A stretch of 10,147 nt of DNA. Origin: Actinomycetes bacterium (GTDB taxonomy: Bacteria > Actinomycetota > Acidimicrobiia > Acidimicrobiales > RAAP-2). The DNA lies in contig JAKAZC010000075.1 of the NCBI GenBank assembly GCA_021826655.1, forward strand, positions 1 through 10,147, read 5' to 3'. Positions 6,426 to 10,147 of this stretch are shown piece by piece. Position 1 is the first letter of the stretch. The number at the start of each line of letters is the position of its first letter. Under the pieces are notes generated by a model that had not been told where the DNA came from, ran no database searches, and saw only the letters and a program-made list of their open reading frames with translations. The translations under genes were made by a program, and so were the position numbers.

Positions 6426-6516
6426 CCCTGGTCAGGTGGGATGACTCCGGTTGAGATCACCGATCCGATGTTCAATTTCCTTACAGGAGCGCTTCATGTC
6501 ACTCCATGCCCGCCGA

Positions 6517-6522
6517 TAGGGT
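6517..6522 (+). promoter_or_regulatory. -10 element TAGGGT for a leaderless XRE mRNA
   Basis: TAGGGT is followed by six bases (GTGGAG) and the ATG at 6529. The hexamer is identical to the one before the ASCH gene. A GGAG just before the ATG is too close to act as a normal ribosome binding site. Confidence 0.6.
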
Positions 6523-6528
6523 GTGGAG

Positions 6529-7605
6529 ATGCCGAATGCAGGGACGACCGGGGTGGAGGACATCGTGCGGCGCAACATCGCCGCGCTGCGGGCCAAGTCC
6601 GGGCTGACCCAGCAGGGACTGGCCGACGAGATGCTCGTCCGCGGTGTCGGTTGGACACGGGAGACTGTCGCGCAGGTCGAGACCACCAACCGCCGCATCG
6701 GCCTGACCGAGGCGATCGCCGTCGCCGCCTGTCTCGACGTGCCACTGGCCCGGCTCACCTCGACCGGCGCCGGTTCGGTGGTCGTGGGCGACGGCCGATG
6801 GACGTCGGCCTACCTGGCGGCGGCCATCGCCGGCACCGCCGGCGACGTGTTCCCACCCGAGAGCTACGGCGCGCCGATCTACGGCTCAGTCGCCGACACC
6901 ACGTCCGACTGGAACGACCCGCAACCGCGATCGTCCCCATCCGGGACATCGCCCCTCGAGCTCGAGCGTCGTCGTCGATCGCGTGAACGTGGGCCCATCG
7001 ACCCGTCTGCCGCCGCCAGCGCGCCAGATGCGCGCCTGCCCGTCGATCCGTCCGATGCTCCGCAGCGGGCGGCCGAGCGCATCGAGCGTCGCCTGCGGCT
7101 CCGGGTGACCGCCGGCGACGTGGACAGCACGGCCCAGCACCTCTACTCGCGGAGCCTCGAGTCCGAGCGCGAGCGTCGGGTGAACGACCGGCACATGCTC
7201 ACCGGGGGCTCGCTGCCGACCATCCGCGGGCACGTGTCACGTGACCTCGACCGGGAGATCGCCCACGAGATGGAGAAGCGGTCCGAACCGGTGGAGCGGT
7301 CGGTACCGGTGGAGCGGTCGGTACCTCCGGAACCGGCGCAGCGGCCCGCCCCGCCTCCTGGGAACACCGGTCCGGTGACCGCCGACGAGGCGGCGTGGGA
7401 GGCCACCCGGCTCAATATCATCCTGGCGAACAAGGGCTACGGCGACAGCGACGTGACCCGGTGGTGGAACTTCACCCGCCACCGTGAGCTCGGTGACCAG
7501 ACCATCGCCGAGGCCTGGCGGGACGGTCGGTACACCGCGGTCAGCCGACTCATCCAGTCACTGCCCGACAAGAACGACATCGACCGGGAGCACCCCGGGA
7601 CCTGA
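6529..7605 (+). CDS. XRE-family helix-turn-helix protein with disordered linker and Trp-rich C-terminal domain
   Basis: The 358-aa protein has three parts. Residues about 10-75 are a Cro/C1-type helix-turn-helix: IVRRNIAALRAKSGLTQQG, LADEMLVRGVGWTRETVAQV, then a helix ending DVPLARL. Residues about 125-285 are charged and Pro/Arg/Ser-rich, probably disordered, with a helical stretch (180-250) and three 6-residue repeats (VERSVP-like, 249-266). Residues about 286-345 form a compact domain, EAAWEATRLNIILANKGYG, then VTRWWN, RELGDQTIAEAWRDGRY and VSRLIQSL. Its W...LG..T..EAW..GR...V..L layout faintly recalls the toxin-binding domain of Xre/MbcA/ParS antitoxins; I cannot confirm this, and no RES-type toxin is adjacent. 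The ATG is set by TAGGGT-N6. A hairpin follows the stop. It is likely a transcription regulator; target and signal are unknown. Confidence 0.8.
   Translation: MPNAGTTGVEDIVRRNIAALRAKSGLTQQGLADEMLVRGVGWTRETVAQVETTNRRIGLTEAIAVAACLDVPLARLTSTGAGSVVVGDGRWTSAYLAAAIAGTAGDVFPPESYGAPIYGSVADTTSDWNDPQPRSSPSGTSPLELERRRRSRERGPIDPSAAASAPDARLPVDPSDAPQRAAERIERRLRLRVTAGDVDSTAQHLYSRSLESERERRVNDRHMLTGGSLPTIRGHVSRDLDREIAHEMEKRSEPVERSVPVERSVPPEPAQRPAPPPGNTGPVTADEAAWEATRLNIILANKGYGDSDVTRWWNFTRHRELGDQTIAEAWRDGRYTAVSRLIQSLPDKNDIDREHPGT
7273..7326 (+). repeat. Three tandem 18-bp repeats inside the XRE gene
   Basis: Units lie at 7273-7290, 7291-7308 and 7309-7326. The last two match at 17 of 18 bases (GTGGAGCGGTCGGTACC plus one base), and the first matches the second at 14 of 18. 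They encode EKRSEP, VERSVP and VERSVP in the disordered linker. The in-frame period suggests slippage or recombination and possible length variation between strains. Confidence 0.8.
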
Positions 7606-7636
7606 CCGACAACCCGGGCCGACTCCCGGTCGTCGG
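7606..7636 (+). terminator. Hairpin directly after the XRE stop codon
   Basis: Left arm 7606-7618 and right arm 7625-7636 pair as 5, 3 and 3 base pairs, interrupted by one mismatch and one bulge, with a six-base loop. No T tract follows. A second short stem (7658-7663 with 7667-7672) lies before the next gene. Termination would make the aminotransferase a separate unit. Confidence 0.4.
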
Positions 7637-7705
7637 ACGGGCAGACTGGTCGGATCCGGCCCGACGCGGGCCCGACCCGGACGCCGCCGACCACCAGGGG
7701 ACCCC

Positions 7706-9064
7706 ATGGACCGCCAACGCCTGACCGCACTGCTCGAGGCCGAGCGCGCCGCCTACGTCGCCCGGAACCCCGGCTCCCGGGCGCAGTTCGCCGGGGCCCG
7801 GCACCTGCTGACCGGCGTGCCGATGACATGGATGACCAACTGGGCGGGGCGCTTCCCACTCGCACTGGCCGGTGCCAGGGGTGCACGGGTGACCGATGTC
7901 GACGGCCACACCTACGTCGACCTCGCACTGGGTGACACCGCGGCGATGGCCGGTCACTCACCCGCCCCGGTCGTCGACGCGGTTCGCCACCGCATCGACA
8001 CGCTGGGTGGGATCACGGCCATGCTCCCCACCGATGACGCGGAGTGGGTGGCGGCCGAGCTGACCCGACGGTTCGGACCGAGCACATGGTCGTTCGCACT
8101 CAGTGCGACCGACGCCAACCGGTGGGGGTTGCGGTTTGCCCGGCTGGTGACCGGCCGTCCCAAGGTCCTCGTCTTCTCCTACTGCTACCACGGCAGCGTG
8201 GACGAGACGTTCGTCGTGGCCGGCCCCGACGGCACCACCCGGTCGCGTCCGGGCAACGTGGCACCGGCCGTGGACCCGGCGACCACTTCGGTCGCCGTCG
8301 AGTTCAACGACCTCGAAGCGGTCGCCCGGGCCCTGGCCACCGGTGAGATCGCCGCCGTGCTCACCGAGCCGGCCCTCACCAACATCGGCATCGTGCTACC
8401 CGATGACGGGTTCCTCGCGGGACTTCGTTCGGTGTGCGACGACACGGGCACACTGCTCGTGGTCGACGAGACCCACACGTGGTCGGCCGGGCCCGGTGGG
8501 TGCACCGCCGCGTGGGGACTCGACCCCGACATCGTGACCATGGGCAAGGCACTGGCCGGTGGGATCCCCATCGGCGCCTTCGGCCTGCGCGCCGACGTGG
8601 CCGAGCGGGTCCTCGCCCGCGTGGCCGATCGGGACGCAGACATCGTCGACGTCGGGGGCGTGGGTGGCACCCTCGCCGGCAACCCCCTGTCGATGGCCGC
8701 GGCGCGGGCCACGCTCGACCAGGTGCTGACCGAGGACGCGTTCGCCCGGATGGACCGGCTGGGTGCACGCCTCACCGAGGGGGCCCGCGCCACCGTGGCC
8801 CGGCACGGGATGCCGTGGACGGTGACCGGGCTGGGCGCCCGGTCCGAGTACCGCTTCTGCTCGCCTGCACCACGCAACGGGTCCGAGTCGGCGGCCGCCG
8901 GTGACCCGGACCTCGACGAGTACCTCCACCTGGCCATGAGCAACCGGGGCGTCCTCATCACCCCGTTCCACAACATGGTCCTGGCATGCCCGGCGACGAC
9001 CGACGCCGACGTCGACCTGCACACCGACCTGTTCGAGGAGACCGTGGCGCGCCTCGCCGGCTGA
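7706..9064 (+). CDS. Class III PLP-dependent aminotransferase (glutamate-1-semialdehyde aminomutase-like)
   Basis: The 452-aa protein is a fold-type I PLP enzyme of aminotransferase class III. Landmarks: DVDGHTYVDLALGD (64-77), a strongly conserved substrate-entry strand of the family; SATDANRW (133-140) in the phosphate-binding position; CYHGSVDE (160-167); LVVDETHTW (251-259) with D254, which contacts the PLP ring nitrogen; and TMGKALAGGIPIGAFG (278-293) with K281 as Schiff-base lysine. It is near the usual size of glutamate-1-semialdehyde 2,1-aminomutase (about 430) and the order of motifs matches, but SATDANRW replaces the usual SGTEA-like sequence. A haem-pathway role is therefore doubtful, and the substrate is unknown. 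The start is ATG 7706 with AGGGGA about five bases upstream; the frame is open further upstream but overlaps the XRE gene. It converges on arsC with a 24-base gap. Confidence 0.88.
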   Translation: MDRQRLTALLEAERAAYVARNPGSRAQFAGARHLLTGVPMTWMTNWAGRFPLALAGARGARVTDVDGHTYVDLALGDTAAMAGHSPAPVVDAVRHRIDTLGGITAMLPTDDAEWVAAELTRRFGPSTWSFALSATDANRWGLRFARLVTGRPKVLVFSYCYHGSVDETFVVAGPDGTTRSRPGNVAPAVDPATTSVAVEFNDLEAVARALATGEIAAVLTEPALTNIGIVLPDDGFLAGLRSVCDDTGTLLVVDETHTWSAGPGGCTAAWGLDPDIVTMGKALAGGIPIGAFGLRADVAERVLARVADRDADIVDVGGVGGTLAGNPLSMAAARATLDQVLTEDAFARMDRLGARLTEGARATVARHGMPWTVTGLGARSEYRFCSPAPRNGSESAAAGDPDLDEYLHLAMSNRGVLITPFHNMVLACPATTDADVDLHTDLFEETVARLAG

Positions 9065-9077
9065 ACGCCTCGCCGGC
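9050..9077 (+). repeat. Direct repeat spanning the aminotransferase stop codon
   Basis: CGCCTCGCCGGC occurs at 9050-9061 and again at 9066-9077, a 16-base period across the TGA stop. A short local duplication is the simplest explanation. The second copy contributes most of the 24-base gap between the convergent genes, where no strong terminator is seen. Confidence 0.6.
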
Positions 9078-9088
9078 CGAGCGCCGTG

Positions 9089-9508
9089 TCAGGTGCCCGT
9101 CGGTGGTCCGGCCAGCAGCTCGTCGAGCAGGGCGCGCACCCGGCGGTCGATGTCGTCCACGATGTGGCGCACCTCGTCGACGGGCAGGCCCGCCGGGTCG
9201 GGGAGCTCCCAGTCGACCACACGGGTGCCGGGGTGGATCGGGCAGGCGTCGCCGCACCCCATGGTCACGATCACGTCGGCGGTCCGTGCCACCTCGTCGG
9301 TGACCACCTTCGGGATTTCGGACCCGGCATCGAGGCCGCGTTCGGCCAGCACGGCGACCACCGACGGATTGAGCCTGTCGGCGGGCTCGGACCCGCCGGA
9401 CAGCACCTCCAGCCGGCCGGCGGCGTAGTGCTCGAGCAGTATCCGGCCGGCCACGCTGCGCCCGGCGTTGTGGACGCAGAGGAAGAGGACGACGGGGCGG
9501 ATGGTCAT
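9089..9508 (-). CDS. arsC: Arsenate reductase, low-molecular-weight phosphatase fold
   Basis: The 139-aa protein reduces arsenate to arsenite in the cytoplasm. It begins MTIRPVVLFLCVHNAGRS, containing the CX5R(S) phosphate-binding loop with catalytic C11 and R17. Further landmarks are the GGSEPADRLNPSV segment, VTMGCGDACP (81-90) with C85 and C89, and DWELPDPAG (99-107), whose Asp is the likely general acid. The length and the MGCGDxCP motif fit the actinobacterial ArsC group, where reduction is coupled to mycothiol/mycoredoxin or thioredoxin; which one applies here cannot be decided from the sequence, though the extra cysteines allow a thiol relay. Its ATG overlaps the stop codon of the upstream ACR3 gene (ATGA), indicating translational coupling. 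The exported product of its reaction is the substrate of that pump. An ArsR-type regulator may lie beyond the right edge. Confidence 0.93.
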   Translation of the reverse strand: MTIRPVVLFLCVHNAGRSVAGRILLEHYAAGRLEVLSGGSEPADRLNPSVVAVLAERGLDAGSEIPKVVTDEVARTADVIVTMGCGDACPIHPGTRVVDWELPDPAGLPVDEVRHIVDDIDRRVRALLDELLAGPPTGT

Positions 9509-10147
9509 CGGGCGCCGTCCATCGCGGGACGAGCGGGTGCCGGGTAGTGGTGCCGGCGGGCCCACAGCGACACGTAGACGAGGCCGACCAGGACGGGTAC
9601 CTCGATCAGCGGCCCCACGACGCCCGCCAGCGCCTCGCCGCTGGTGACGCCGAAGACGCCGATGGCCACGGCGATGGCCAGCTCGAAGTTGTTGCCCGCC
9701 GCGGTGAACGCCAGGGTGGCGGTGCGTTCGTAGGGAAGGCCGATCGCCCGGCCCCAGGCGAAGGAGCCGAACCACATCACGGCGAAGTACGCCAGGAGCG
9801 GGAGCGCGATCCGGGCGACGTCGGCCGGGTGCGCCGTGATGGTACGGCCCTGCAGGGCGAAGAGGATGACGATCGTGTAGAGGAGTCCGTACAGGGCGAA
9901 CGGGGCGAGCCGGGGGAGGAGCCTCGCCTCGTACCACGCGCGGCCGCGGGTCCGTTCGCCGATGGTGCGGGTGAGGTAGCCGGCCAGCAGGGGGATCCCG
10001 AGGAAGATGGCGACCGTCTCCGCGATCCGCCAGACCAACAGGTGGAGGCCGACGGTGTGCAGTCCGAGCCAGCCGGGCAGGACGTGCAGGTAGAAGTATC
10101 CGAGGAGGGCGAAGGCGACGACCTGGAAGAGCGAGTTGAGGGCGACC
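9505..10147 (-). CDS. acr3: ACR3-family arsenite efflux permease, C-terminal part
   Basis: The frame enters from the right edge and ends at 9505, giving the last 213 residues of an integral membrane protein. Membrane segments are evident: an amphipathic-to-hydrophobic run ALNSLFQVVAFALLGY, then AETVAIFLGIPLLAGYLTR, FALYGLLYTIVILFAL, ALPLLAYFAVMWFG, TAAGNNFELAIAVAIGVFG and VVGPLIEVPVLVGLVYVSL. These correspond to roughly the last six of ten helices in ACR3 (BASS superfamily). The NNFELA motif in the ninth helix carries the conserved Glu. The functionally essential Cys of the fourth helix lies outside the window. ACR3 exports arsenite driven by the proton gradient and is distinct from ArsB. It overlaps arsC by four bases and is transcribed before it, so the promoter and any regulator lie to the right. 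Confidence 0.93.
   Translation of the reverse strand, partial: VALNSLFQVVAFALLGYFYLHVLPGWLGLHTVGLHLLVWRIAETVAIFLGIPLLAGYLTRTIGERTRGRAWYEARLLPRLAPFALYGLLYTIVILFALQGRTITAHPADVARIALPLLAYFAVMWFGSFAWGRAIGLPYERTATLAFTAAGNNFELAIAVAIGVFGVTSGEALAGVVGPLIEVPVLVGLVYVSLWARRHHYPAPARPAMDGAR

Larger units (their letters stand above)
6143..6528. other. Divergent intergenic region with GAACT half-sites
   Basis: This 386-base gap lies between the divergent 81-aa and XRE genes. It holds no convincing gene. Notable contents are direct GAACT repeats at 6265-6269 and 6272-6276, the palindromic cluster at 6410-6425, and the predicted XRE -10 element at 6517-6522, with a weak TTCATG (6493-6498) 18 bases before it as a possible -35. 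No clear promoter for the 81-aa gene is seen. Confidence 0.5.

Noticed and set aside
8185..9222. 345-codon minus-strand frame opposite the aminotransferase and overlapping arsC
   Set aside because: Ser/Arg/Ala-rich shadow with no motif; both overlapping genes have catalytic residues intact.

Overview
The window is GC-rich chromosomal DNA, most likely from an actinomycete, possibly a member of Acidimicrobiia (inference). The grounds are high GC in third codon positions, a probable F420-dependent luciferase-like enzyme, an actinobacterial-type arsenate reductase, and several genes whose start codon lies exactly six bases after a TANNNT hexamer, the arrangement expected of leaderless mRNAs. There are no phage, transposon, CRISPR, rRNA or tRNA features. 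No complete new biological system can be demonstrated here.

Left part (1-1240): mostly decayed DNA. A possible minus-strand gene start is cut by the left edge. A remnant of a YVTN beta-propeller/fibronectin-III-like protein lies at 421-825. A GNAT acetyltransferase remnant at 1002-1234 has its halves in two frames. Next come two intact plus-strand genes: a small ASCH-domain protein (1245-1532) and an aminoglycoside-phosphotransferase-fold protein (1560-2411) whose catalytic Asp is replaced by Ser.

Middle (2660-6142): a minus-strand LLM-class oxidoreductase (2660-3457), a small Arg-rich zinc-finger-like protein (3697-4029, minus) and, divergent from it, a GH13 alpha-glucosidase (4134-5831). 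The glucosidase converges on an unrecognised 81-aa protein (5897-6142, minus), with a strong hairpin between them.

Right part (6529-10147): an XRE-type helix-turn-helix protein with a long disordered linker and a Trp-rich C-terminal domain (6529-7605). It is followed by a class III PLP aminotransferase-like protein (7706-9064). Converging on that is a minus-strand arsenic pair, ACR3 (cut by the right edge) and arsC, with overlapping stop and start codons.

Functional links: only arsC/acr3 (arsenate reduction and arsenite export) is a clear pathway unit. ASCH and the phosphotransferase-like gene may be co-transcribed. The other genes appear to be single units with their own promoters. GAACT/AGTTC half-sites occur upstream of both the glucosidase and the XRE gene, which suggests, without proving, a shared regulator.
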